Source: Stephanodiscus triporus (lineage: Eukaryota; Bacillariophyta; Thalassiosirophyceae; Thalassiosirales; Thalassiosiraceae). Taken from it: 15,775 nt of DNA. Within the stretch, counting starts at the first letter, position 1; every line of letters begins with the position of its first letter. A program made the translations under genes and the position numbers. The notes beneath the pieces were generated by a model. It made no database searches, was not told where the DNA came from, and was given only the letters and a program-made list of their open reading frames with translations. Below are positions 1 through 8,565 of the stretch, in pieces. The stretch spans positions 1 through 15,775 of the forward strand of contig JALLAZ010000433.1 of assembly GCA_036939755.1 (NCBI GenBank), in the 5' to 3' direction.

Positions 1-111
1 GATGGTGAAATGAGGTGATTGAGGCTGTAGACCCAACCCATATTCATCTTACATCAATGTTATATATATAAAGTGTTTGACAACCTTTATATGCTGTGGA
101 TGTGCATATAG

Positions 112-1940
112 GGTTGCGGATATTCTAATCCCTATTCCAAGCTTAGGACATGCTTTGGAGGCGAGCAAAACTTGATCGCTGCCTACCGGGCAGCTTACAG
201 TGCCAAGGATAGTAAGACGACCAACATTCATGCCATCAGTCAAGCTGCTGGATATACTCCCGAAGAAGCTGCTCTCACGGATTGGCTCAATATGATCATC
301 GTCAAAAACTGGGCATTGTCTTCTGCGGAATGCAAGGTTCATCGCAACATGTGCAAGCACAAGTCAACATTCAGCGTCAAGCGGATATCAATGATAATGC
401 TTATCCTTGGGGAGGTTGTTGAGAGTAAGATTACCCAAATGCTTGCGACGGCCAAGGCAGTGGGATTATACGATGGCTTCACAAGAAATTCCACGCACTA
501 CATTGCACTCTATGTATCGTTCATTGAGGGGGAGGGCCTCCAAGACGAAAATACCACCCATCGCATCATTTTACTCGGAGTATCTCCAAGGCTTGGCATG
601 AAAAAAGATGCTGCAACTGATGGGAACAATGATGATTCTACTTCTACCGATGCAGCAGATGATGATGATGTGGAGTGCGGTCATTATTCATACAAGTTTG
701 ATGCTGAACATCACCTTCATCACTTCAACACCATTTTGAAAGCCTATGGTCAAAATGTCAACGACCTATTTGTTGCATTCCTCAGCGACAATGCCTCGGT
801 GAACCGCAAGACAGCCAGGCTAGCTGGTGTACCCCATCTACCATGCCAGAATAGTGGTAGTGTTGCAGTGTTGCGATATTATCCATTTTGGCTTACTTAT
901 CATTGTCCAATCTTATAGGTGAACTCAGCAAATCAAAGGCAAAGATCAGTCAGCATGCAAATCATGTCCGAGATGTTTTGCTTGCAGTGAAGGGGAGCAG
1001 GGTGGAGTCCGGGCTACTTCGTTTGACCACGGACCTGAGGCCCAAGGCCGTAAATACATGCAAGTGGACCGAGAAGGCAAGCACTACCAGGTCATTTGTG
1101 AGGCTTTTTGATGACCTGACTGAGCTGACCGTAAATGAAAACTCCAAAGTTGAATTTGATACAAGGAGGACATTTAAAGTAAAGAGTGATCGGTACTCAA
1201 AACAGTGGGATGCTTTTGCTCAACTCCATGGCATGCTCCAAGAAGATTGACGTGCTTCACGAGACAATTGCTTTGTACCGGGAGAAAGAAGGCCACCCCT
1301 TTAAAGATTGCGAGCTCAAAAATGATCACAGCAAGCTTGGGAACAAGCATGAGACTGACCCTGCATTTTCAAGAGCGGTGGACAAGATCCAGAACAAGAA
1401 GGAAAATGAGCTCACCAACCAAGAGAAGGAATCTTGCAAGGGTCTTCTCAAGAAGAATCATTTGAATTGGGCTGGCATTGATAATCAGGATGAGGATGAT
1501 GACCTTTCTAGCAAGGAGGAGCTTCAGACTCAAGACTCTGCTACATTCAGCTTGAAAAGTATTTATAGCCAAGCATCTAAGAAGGCCGAGGAGGAAGAAC
1601 GAAAGGTTGAGGTGAGTATATCGATTGTTCCTTTATTGGAGCCTCTGCTGGGATTGTCGAGCGCTTATGGAGTAAGTTTGATGCACTTGTTGATCAGCGC
1701 CGCAATGGAATGAGCCCGGTAATGATAGTGATAGAGGCAATTCTCTATCTCAAGGAGAATCGCGATTTGTGGGACATCAGTGATGTTAAAACTGCACTAA
1801 CAAAGCTAAGGGAGAATGAGAAGACTGCTAGATTCAAAGAAAGGTTGGCAGCACTTATCAGGAGCAGGATCGGATTATGGCAGATATGGAAGCACTCAAT
1901 CCCACAGGGAATGATGAATGAGAGGGAGGGGGGGGAGTAG
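112..1940 (+). pseudogene. Decayed hAT-like transposase (BED/hAT superfamily)
   Basis: Several frames on the + strand together resemble a hAT-type DNA transposase. From 112, frame 1 carries a BED-finger-like end (NPYSKLRTCFGGEQ) and then, at about 475-840, the blocks YDGFTRNSTHYIALY, LLGVSP and FLSDNASVNRKTARLAGVP, which match the hAT core as I know it. A 62-nt intron (857-918, GT-AG) would join this in phase to frame 3, which carries TDLRPKAV and NTCKW. Near 1245 the frame shifts to frame 1 (DVLHETIALYREK). Near 1613 it shifts again to frame 3, which holds the C-terminal dimerisation block (GIVERLWSKFDAL, then EAILYLKENRDLWDI). There are at least two frameshifts, no single start codon, and no terminal inverted repeats that I could see, so I call it a relic. 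The family is well supported; the intron is inference. Real single-base errors in the assembly could mimic the shifts. Confidence 0.7.
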
Positions 1941-1954
1941 GGGAGGGGGGGGGG
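1924..1954 (+). repeat. G-rich tract with four G-runs
   Basis: Four runs of G (1924-1926, 1928-1935, 1940-1943, 1945-1954) are separated by one to four bases. This pattern fits a G-quadruplex-forming sequence on the + strand. It overlaps the last codons of the transposase relic and lies about 35 bases before the protease start codon. Homopolymers of this length are also prone to assembly error. Confidence 0.6.
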
Positions 1955-1988
1955 TAGTAGTATGCATTGATTCGATGGGGGTATTTGT

Positions 1989-3611
1989 ATGGAGGGCCTT
2001 CAGTTTGGATTACACCGTAGTAGTAGAAATTTCTTAGTAATATTGCAATTATTGGCAATATATTGCAATTTATTGTTATTTATTGCAGGCCCGCAAGCAC
2101 TGTCAGTTATTTATTGGAAGCAAAAAATAATTCCAATAAATAACCAATATATTTTTCCTGAGGTCAGCGCCGAGCCACCTTTCTTGCCCACGTTGCCCCT
2201 GGAAGAGTCCAACGAAGAAATGTCACTGCGTCGTCTCGGCATGACTCATGTCGAGACCGCCGCAACTCCCGAAATGGTAACATACATAATTAAATTCGAG
2301 GACACTGCCGCTTCTCCCGGGGATAGGTGCGAAGCCCTCGCCCTGGTGAATGGTGGAGTCGTCGGACACGTGTACAAGGAGGTCATCAACGGCTGTTCTC
2401 TGACCATGCCACTGGCAGAAGTGGGGGCGCAGTCAGGAGACGTCATCGCCCTTGGCGATTACCCGAATGTTGCATCAATCGAGAAGGACAGAAAGGTATG
2501 GGCCTTCGAAGACGGGGAGGATAACATCTTTGACTCCACATCCCAACTCCAAACACGCGAATTCGTTCCAGCCGTTTACTGGAATCTGGATCGCGAAGAT
2601 CAGTGCAAGTTGCCTCTTAACGGTCAAGCCACGAGAAAAAGTGCAACCGGAACGAGGGTGTATGTTCTCGACACAGGCATTCAAGCCAATCACGAAGAAT
2701 TCAAAGGTTTGATCGACCCAAATGATCATTGTCACCACAATGTAGTCGAAGCACGCGCTTTGACAGATAACAACGGGCACGGGTGAGCGATGCCATGCGG
2801 TTTCTATTAAACATTTTCATTCTCGTTCCCCACACAAATCTCACAGTGATAGACATAACTATCTGCTTCCTCTTCAACTTACAGCACCCATGTCGCCGCC
2901 ACGATATGTGGTAATAAGAGTGGAATTGCTACCGGTTGTACTTTATGTTCTGTCAAAGTGTTAGATGTCAATGGAAGTGGATCAGTTACGGGTATCATTG
3001 CCGGCATTAACCATGCCGTGAAAGACTGTAAAAAAAATCCGGGAAATCGTTGTGTTATCAATATGAGCCTAGGTTTGAGGGGTAACTCACAGATGATAAC
3101 CGAAGCGGTGGCAAATGCGGTGCGTGGGAATATTGTTGTGATCGTGGCTGCTGGAAATTCTAATGATGATGCTTGCAAGTCTTCACCCGCTGGAATTACC
3201 GTAACCATCACCGTTGGCTCCACAACGAAAGCGGACGCCCGATCCTATTTCAGTAACAAAGGGCAATGTGTCGATGTTTATGCTTCAGGCACAGCTATTA
3301 GATCAGCTAATAGGTGTTCTAATTCCAGCCCCAGTTACACCTGCAAAGCTTATAGAACGATGGACGGAACAAGCATGGCAAGTCCCCGTAAGTTTCACTT
3401 TGTCGAATGAATGGTGAAAATTGTGCTTTTGTTGTCTGCCTAGGTCATACACATTCTCTCTAAAACCCTAGATGTTACAGCTTTGGCGGCGTATATTCGT
3501 TCCAGAAATAAAAATTTAACCCCTTCTCAGGTTAGAGATGAGATTGTGAAAAAGGCTTTCATGACTAATACATCTCTCAAAATTGCCACTAGTCGCGACT
3601 GCCGCACATGA
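1989..3611 (+). CDS. Secreted subtilisin-like serine protease (S8, proteinase K-like), 3 exons
   Basis: Secreted endopeptidase precursor of about 478 residues. Exons 1989-2782, 2885-3387 and 3472-3611 are joined by two GT-AG introns (102 and 84 nt); both joins restore conserved motifs (NNGHG+THVAA and GTSMASP+HVTAL). Residues about 13-38 form a hydrophobic signal peptide. An I9-like inhibitory propeptide follows (about 97-175, containing YIIKFED). The catalytic domain then carries Asp228 (VLDTGIQ), His264 (NGHGTHVA), oxyanion-hole Asn356 (AAGNSN) and Ser428 (GTSMASP). The triad is complete and the protein ends naturally at TGA, so it looks functional. Several cysteines suggest disulfides, fitting an extracellular or vacuolar enzyme. 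The first about 60 residues are unusual: they are AT-rich and include a 14-bp hairpin. The start could therefore lie elsewhere, or an extra intron could end at the TTGCAG near 2088. I am sure of the family and less sure of the N-terminus. It is convergent with the GRP94 gene. Confidence 0.87.
2106..2144. repeat. Perfect 14-bp inverted repeat, AT-rich
   Basis: GTTATTTATTGGAA at 2106-2119 is the exact reverse complement of 2131-2144, with an 11-nt loop between. It follows a stretch (2041-2090) in which TATTGCAATT-like words recur. It lies inside the open frame of the protease precursor, after the signal peptide. It may be a small inserted element or part of an unspliced intron. Confidence 0.8.
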
Positions 3612-4491
3612 AGGTGGTCGACATGATGGCCATGTATCATATTTGTTTTGTATTTAGTTTATTCTCAGGGAGGTGTGCCAATGGTGGCGCATTTACAACG
3701 TGTCATATCCGTATTTTGCACAGGGAATGGCAATCACATACGCAAAAACCTACCTACTCGCCAAGTAACTAGATGCCTTGCTCGTCTTGTTGTTGTCAAC
3801 CTTAAAATACACAAGAAATGTCGCAGACACTTGGGCGTGGGCTTGAAACATAATCTAATTCTATGTTCATCCATTTGCCTGATACCCATAGGGTAATAAT
3901 GTTAAACATTTAATATTGCTTTGGGGTTAATAATTGATGATTCCACCATTTTCATTACGCTCATAGTCTCTTGCAGCTTGACTCCAACCAAAAAGGGGTA
4001 GATATGGTGCCCTATGGAATTATACATCGACTTATTTATCATGGAGTAAAAGATTGATTTGGAATTTGTAGTATGATTCAGCTGGCCAAAAAGCCACTAG
4101 AGAGCGGCTAAGAAGGCTGCGAGAAGGCAGCATGCGTGATTATTGGATGCAAGCGAATTACCTATCGGCATCGTAGCGTGAGTCTAATATGAGGAGGAGA
4201 AGAGAGACGAGGAATGGGAGGAATGACAATAACTGCATGACCGAGAGGGCGGTGGCGCCCAGGCCTTGGAGATCCCGTGGCGCACTACCATACCTAAATT
4301 ATTTCGTAGTTGGTTATTCTCATTAGAGGAGGCAATTATAGTGACCACGATTTATGTAACAAGAACAAAAAGGAAGCCATCTTGGGGTCGTAAACCTCAT
4401 GCGCACTGGTGCGACGCACACTAATACAACGACGAACCATGCACCGACCCACCCAGACGCGGTCAATCTCCAACGCTGCTCAATCGGGACG
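3612..4491. other. Convergent intergenic region, 880 nt
   Basis: This lies between the 3' ends of the protease and GRP94 genes. I see no complete gene and no RNA gene. Two short open stretches on the + strand look faintly coding. One is at 3977-4057, following a CTCTTGCAG that resembles a splice acceptor, and includes VPYGIIHRLIYHG. The other is at 4072-4176, following TTGTAG, and is very rich in Arg and Glu. They are in different frames, 14 bases apart, and have no start codon. They could be transposon debris or chance. The rest should contain both 3' UTRs. Confidence 0.5.
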
Positions 4492-7400
4492 TTACATATC
4501 AAGATCTTCCATGTCGAAATCACCCAAATCGCCCATGTCCGACATTTTGAAGCCGTCCATGTCGGGCATGTCAAAGTCGGGCTCGTCTGGCTCATCATCT
4601 TCCTCCGGAGGATCAATCTCAGCCGCCAGGTCGAGCGATTCGATGCCGAGATTGTTCTTTAACACGCGCGCCATTCGGGAGGCATACTTTTTGGGATCGC
4701 GGATGGGGAAGCCACCACTCATCGTAGCCATGTCGAGAAGGATCCAGGCGGTATCCTTCACGGATTCCGGCACCTCCGCCTCCTCATCCTCGGGAATCGA
4801 TTCGAGAAGCTTGATCACAAACGGATGGCGGGGGTTTAGTTCCATGATGCCCGAGGAGAAGACGGATTCTCCCGGAGAGTCTTTATGTGCCCATGCCTGA
4901 GCCCTCATGATGCGATCCATGTTTGCCGAGTTACCCCATTCACTACTGCTCACGATGGCCGGGGCCCTTCCAAGTCGCTTGGAGATGGAAACGCGGCTGA
5001 CGTCCGAGCCGTATAACTTTTTGAGGAATTTGGTGAGGGGCTTGAATTTGTCGGCGTATACTTTAGCTCGACGCTTGGCAATGTTTTCGTCCTCGTCGCT
5101 GAACTTTACACCTTCCTTGGTAATGTCGCGAAATTTGTGACCGCTGAATTCACGGACATTGCCGATGAAGTATTCGTCAATTGCATCGGTGAGGTAGATC
5201 ACTTCCACGTCTCTCTCCAAGAATGCGTCCATGAATGAGCTCTCCTTCAACAACTTCATCGACTCTCCAGGGAAGACAAAAATTTCTTTTTGCCAGTCCT
5301 TCATTCTATCGACATACTCCTGAAGGCTGGCATAGTCGTTCTCGCCATCGGTTTTGCTAGTTTTGAATCGCAGGAGCTTTTGCAGCTTGTCTTTATTCGC
5401 GCTGTCGTCGATGCAACCCATCTTTAGCGAAAGGCCAAATTTCTTGTACCATGTGATGTACGGGTGCACTTTCTTCGGCTTGTCCTCCGGGATGACTGTA
5501 TTTCCGTCGGCATCGACTTCGGCTTCCGCCGCATCATCCTCAGGCATGGGAGCAGTCGCCATTTTCCTGATCAGCTCAATCGCCTTGCGCACAAGCTTCT
5601 TCTTGATGATCTTGACAATTTTGCTCTCCTGAAGAGTCTCGCGGTTTACGTTGAGAGGCAAATCATCCGAGTCGACAACGCCCTTTACGAAGGACAAATA
5701 TCGCGGCATCAAGTCGAACTCGTCCGAGATGAGCACTTTCCTAACGTATAATCGAAGGCCGTTCACCATATTTTCGAGTTGTCCCTGCTGCAAAGCATAC
5801 GGGACCTCAGATGGCACGTAGAGGATGCTTTTGAAGTTTATGTTACCCCTGAAGCGACGGATTACCCACATACATAGACAATATTCAGCAAAGTCTCTTA
5901 ATCGAAAGAAGAAAAAACACGCAGTTACCATAAGTATATGTACCGAAGTTCATAATACTCACTCGGCAGTGAAATGAGTCCAGTCCTCAGCCTTTGGCCC
6001 TCCATCTCCTTTTGATACAACCTGCCAGAATTCTTGATATTCCTCATCGGTAATAATATCCTTGTCCCGGGCCCAAATGGCAGGATCGGTATTGATTTGT
6101 TCGTATTCGTACGTGGTCACCTACATCCGCAAAGGAAGTGATGGAGCCATCAATGGGAAAAGAAGCGATGTGCCGAGTTAGGCGCACGGTCAATTAAAGA
6201 GCACAATGCAAGCATGATGTTTATACTCACCTCCTCCATTTCGGGCTCTTTTCCCTCCTCTTTATCCTCTGTTACCTCGACATCACCCCCCTCGTCCTTC
6301 TTCGGTTCGTCGTCTTCTTCGAATTCGTCCTTCTCCTTCGGAACTTTGACCGTTTTGATTTGGCGGAGGCTAACCGGGTGAGTGACGAATTCAGAGTAGT
6401 GACGGATCAACTCTTTGAGCTTGTAGGGGGATAGATACTGCGTTATGTATCATGATTTGTTCGTACAACCATCGAATTGTGTGAGATCATGGAACTAGGA
6501 GGTTGCCAGTATACACACACAAATGGACGCAGGAAGAAGGCGACATCCGAATCTCACCTGATCGGCCTCCTCCTTCAAATGCAACGTGATCTCCGTCCCC
6601 CTGCCCAGGGTGTTGCCCCTTGGATCCGGACCGACGTGGAAACTGGACTCGCCATTCAAGCTCTCCCAAACGTGCTGGGTGTCGTCGTCGTTGCATTTGC
6701 TCGCAACCGTGACCCTGTCGGCCACAAGAAACGTGGAATAGAACCCGACACCGAACATCCCGATCATGTTGACGTTGTTCTTCTCGCTCTCACTCAGGGC
6801 CTTGATGAAGTTAGTCGTTCCAGACCTCGCGACGGTTCCGAGGTTCTTAATCAGGTCGTCCTTCGTCATCCCGATACCGGTATCGCGTATGGTGAGGGTC
6901 TTGTTGTCCGGATCGTACTCGACCTTTATCTCCAATTCCTTCGTCTCGCCTAACAGTTCCGGCTTGGTAACGCTGAGGAAGCGTATCTTGTCGAGAGCAT
7001 CGGATGCGTTGGATATTAGCTCGCGGAGGAAGATGTCCTTGTTGGTGTAGAGGGAGTTGATGACGATGTCGAGCATCTTCGACACCTCCGCCTCATAAGC
7101 AAAGGAGGAAGAACCCTCTGGGGGAGCATAGGGGGTCGCGACGTTGAGCATCTCCTCGGCCGCGGCGGTGGCGGCGACCTCCTCAGCCTTCTTCTCGGCA
7201 TCGGTCATTTCGGCGGCGAATGCTGTTTGTTGTTGTTGTTGTTGTTGTTGTCGTCATTTTTGTTTGATTGAATTCGGAGATTTGTGGGATAAGCCGGAGA
7301 GATCGAGAGAGGAGCGACATATGAGAAGTTGAGCCCATGCGTTCGTGAATGCCATGGTCGGAGTCATGGATTTCGGCGGTTTGACATTATTATAAAAATA

Positions 7401-7539
7401 ACAAAGAACAACCGAGGGCGGCCATGCCTGCGCCTCGCGAAGTACTCTACTCACCGACATTGCCAATATGAGACGAGGGGATAAAACCGAGCATAGCGAC
7501 GAGAGCTGCCCCGAGGGCAAGCTTGTGGAATCGGATCAT
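4492..7539 (-). CDS. GRP94: GRP94-type Hsp90 chaperone (ER), 5 exons
   Basis: ATP-dependent Hsp90 of the secretory pathway, about 823 residues (human GRP94 has 803). Exons on the minus strand are 7539-7455, 7222-6558, 6437-6231, 6120-5963 and 5848-4492; introns of 232, 120, 110 and 114 nt all have GT-AG ends and keep phase. Exon 1 encodes a signal peptide (about residues 1-31, probable cleavage AFA|AE). The ATPase domain shows [13 protein letters not shown] (Glu96, Asn100), DTGIGM (Asp142) and GVGFYSTF. The block DTQHVWES...[14 protein letters not shown] is closer to GRP94 than to cytosolic or plastid Hsp90. Exon 3 holds an acidic linker (about 280-319). The middle domain has [18 protein letters not shown] and NRETLQES. 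The tail is acidic and Met/Asp-rich and ends MEDLDM, with no KDEL/HDEL signal and no MEEVD. An internal ATG at 7208 could give a leaderless form, but family identity favours the spliced ER start. The promoter carries TGACGTG and CACGTG elements. Confidence 0.92.
7227..7250. repeat. (TTG)8 microsatellite next to a splice acceptor
   Basis: Eight TTG units, read as CAA on the minus strand, end two bases before the AG acceptor of GRP94 intron 1 (acceptor at 7223-7225). On the transcript this makes the end of the intron A/C-rich where a polypyrimidine tract would be expected. Confidence 0.85.
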
Positions 7540-7590
7540 GGCGCGAGCTGCTTCTTCTTTACTCCAGGAGAAACGATGTGGGTGAGACGA

Positions 7591-7598
7591 TCACGTCA
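7591..7598 (-). promoter_or_regulatory. TGACGTG element upstream of GRP94
   Basis: On the minus strand 7598-7591 reads TGACGTGA, 53 bases before the GRP94 start codon. TGACGTG is the core bound by ATF6/XBP1-class bZIP factors at unfolded-protein-response elements in animals, and GRP94 is a classic target there. A role in this organism is inference. Confidence 0.4.
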
Positions 7599-7710
7599 AA
7601 AATGAAAAATAATGAGAGAGCAAAGTAAGATCTCGAAAGATCTGCGGCTGTGGAGGGCGGCCGGCCGGCGGGCGAGACAAAGCAAAGAAAAGAAGAGGGA
7701 AGATTTCAGA

Positions 7711-7729
7711 TTTCCACGTGTTTCCACGT
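7711..7729. promoter_or_regulatory. Tandem TTTCCACGT with a CACGTG palindrome
   Basis: TTTCCACGT occurs at 7711-7719 and again at 7721-7729. The first copy runs into the palindrome CACGTG (7715-7720), a generic bHLH/bZIP site. CCACG is also the second half of the animal ER-stress element, but I see no CCAAT at the required nine-base spacing. The pair lies about 170-190 bases upstream of the GRP94 start codon. Confidence 0.4.
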
Positions 7730-7915
7730 AAGTAAGATACATACGATACATTTGGAGACAATTTTCAGGCGGGAATGATACGTACTTAACTCTAGGTAGA
7801 TACTCCATGTAATAATTACTTAGAGGTCTGTCACTATCTTCTACATTACATACCATACACCCCTTCCTAGATTGTCCCTAGAGGGATTGGGGATGTAGGG
7901 GAGGTATCCCTAATA

Positions 7916-7931
7916 GAAAGAAAGAAAGAAA
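7916..7931. repeat. (GAAA)4 microsatellite
   Basis: Four GAAA units end three bases before the ATG at 7935 and would lie in the 5' UTR of the Cys/His repeat gene. Confidence 0.8.
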
Positions 7932-7934
7932 GTG

Positions 7935-8408
7935 ATGAAGAAGAGATGCAGTGCACTGACAACAAAGAAAAATAGAAAGGCAGCGGTGAAGAAGAGATGC
8001 AGATATGTTGATGATTCCGGCATTCAATGCGAGACCATAGCCAGAATGGGTGGAGTTTGTATTGCACATTGCCCCAAGGACAAGAAGAAGAGATGCAGCT
8101 ATGTTGATGATTCCGGCATTCAATGCAAGAACATAGCCAGAACGTGTGGAGTTTGTATCGTGCATGGCACCAAGGAGAAGAAGAAGAGATGCAGCTATGT
8201 TGGTGTTTCTGGTGTTCAATGCAAAACTGGAGCCAGATCGGGTGGAGTTTGTATCATGCATGGTGCCAAGGAGAAGAGGAAGAAATGCAGATATGTTGAT
8301 GATTCCGGCATTCAATGCAAGACCGGAGTCATAACGGTTGGAGCTTGTATGGTGCATGGGATGATGCTTTGCAGGTATATTGATGATTCCAGCAGACAAT
8401 GCGAGTAA
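7935..8408 (+). CDS. Small protein of tandem Cys/His repeats (WRKY19-like zinc-finger-like)
   Basis: Single-exon protein of 157 residues. The first ATG is at 7935; the GTG just before it is not a likely eukaryotic start. Four repeats of 32 residues share the pattern C-x9-C-x9-C-x2-H, for example CRYVDDSGIQC followed by GGVCIAH, joined by Lys/Arg-rich linkers (KEKKKR). Their first cysteines lie at 7998, 8094, 8190 and 8286, exactly 96 bases apart. A fifth copy starts at 8370 (84 bases on) and is cut by TAA right after its second cysteine. The pattern resembles the short Cys/His repeats often annotated as WRKY19-like in algae and oomycetes, which probably bind zinc. DNA or protein binding is unproven. 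There is no signal peptide, and the strong basic charge would suit a nuclear protein. The short basic N-terminus starts with a partial copy of the repeat. Expression is unknown, so a decaying gene is possible. Confidence 0.68.
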   Translation: MKKRCSALTTKKNRKAAVKKRCRYVDDSGIQCETIARMGGVCIAHCPKDKKKRCSYVDDSGIQCKNIARTCGVCIVHGTKEKKKRCSYVGVSGVQCKTGARSGGVCIMHGAKEKRKKCRYVDDSGIQCKTGVITVGACMVHGMMLCRYIDDSSRQCE

Positions 8409-8452
8409 AAAGCCAGAACTGTCACAGTTTGAACCTTGCACGGTCCATCTTA
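7988..8452 (+). repeat. Tandem 96-bp repeat array, last unit decayed
   Basis: Four 96-bp units plus one degenerate unit underlie the repeat protein. Units 1, 2 and 4 keep long identical stretches such as TGTTGATGATTCCGGCATTC; unit 3 differs most. The fifth unit continues past the stop codon at 8406-8408 to about 8444 without any gap. Confidence 0.85.
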
Positions 8453-8453
8453 A
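8409..8453 (+). pseudogene. Decayed continuation of the fifth Cys/His repeat
   Basis: Reading on in the same frame after the TAA at 8406 gives KARTVTV, then TGA at 8430, then TLHG. This aligns without gaps to the normal repeat half KTGARSGGVCIMHG. The TGA sits exactly where the third cysteine should be (one base from TGT/TGC), and the final His-Gly is kept. The open frame therefore once ran further, and at least two nonsense changes shortened it. Confidence 0.7.
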
Positions 8454-8565
8454 CTGAGTAACAGTTATGTCGAGCAGGTAGTATGCTTATTAAGCCTTAC
8501 TACTTCCTACCACTATCAAGTGAAATAGGGAAGCATTTCTTACTACCACCAGCTTACCCCCATTA

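Larger units (their letters stand above)
7540..7934. promoter_or_regulatory. Divergent promoter region of GRP94 (-) and the Cys/His repeat gene (+)
   Basis: The 395 bases between the two start codons contain no convincing gene. They hold TGACGTG (minus strand, 7598-7592), a doubled TTTCCACGT, short GATAC/GTAC-rich words at 7735-7860, and a GAAA microsatellite just before the + strand gene. I could not identify a TATA box or a transcription start. That this region drives both genes is inferred from the orientation. Confidence 0.55.

Noticed and set aside
3648..3896. 82-codon + strand frame after the protease
   Set aside because: The protease already ends cleanly at 3611 after a full catalytic domain, and this frame has no recognisable motif.
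4399..5751. Several + strand open frames of 77-163 codons across the GRP94 gene
   Set aside because: All are antisense to conserved GRP94 exons, Ser/Arg-rich, and without recognisable motifs.
6477..6953. 158-codon + strand open frame
   Set aside because: It is the complement of the GRP94 ATP-binding domain, whose minus-strand reading is unmistakable.
8406..8432. Stop-codon recoding or readthrough extending the repeat protein
   Set aside because: Two different stops (TAA and TGA) within 27 bases and changed repeat residues fit decay better. Kept only as a decayed tail.
7878..8441. 187-codon open frame on the minus strand opposite the Cys/His repeats, itself repetitive
   Set aside because: Its repeats only mirror the 96-bp DNA repeats of the + strand gene. 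The + strand reading keeps an invariant Cys/His pattern; the minus reading shows no known domain.
7988..8452. Regular direct repeats that could suggest a CRISPR-like array
   Set aside because: The 96-bp units are contiguous, coding, and have no unique spacers; the sequence is eukaryotic nuclear DNA.
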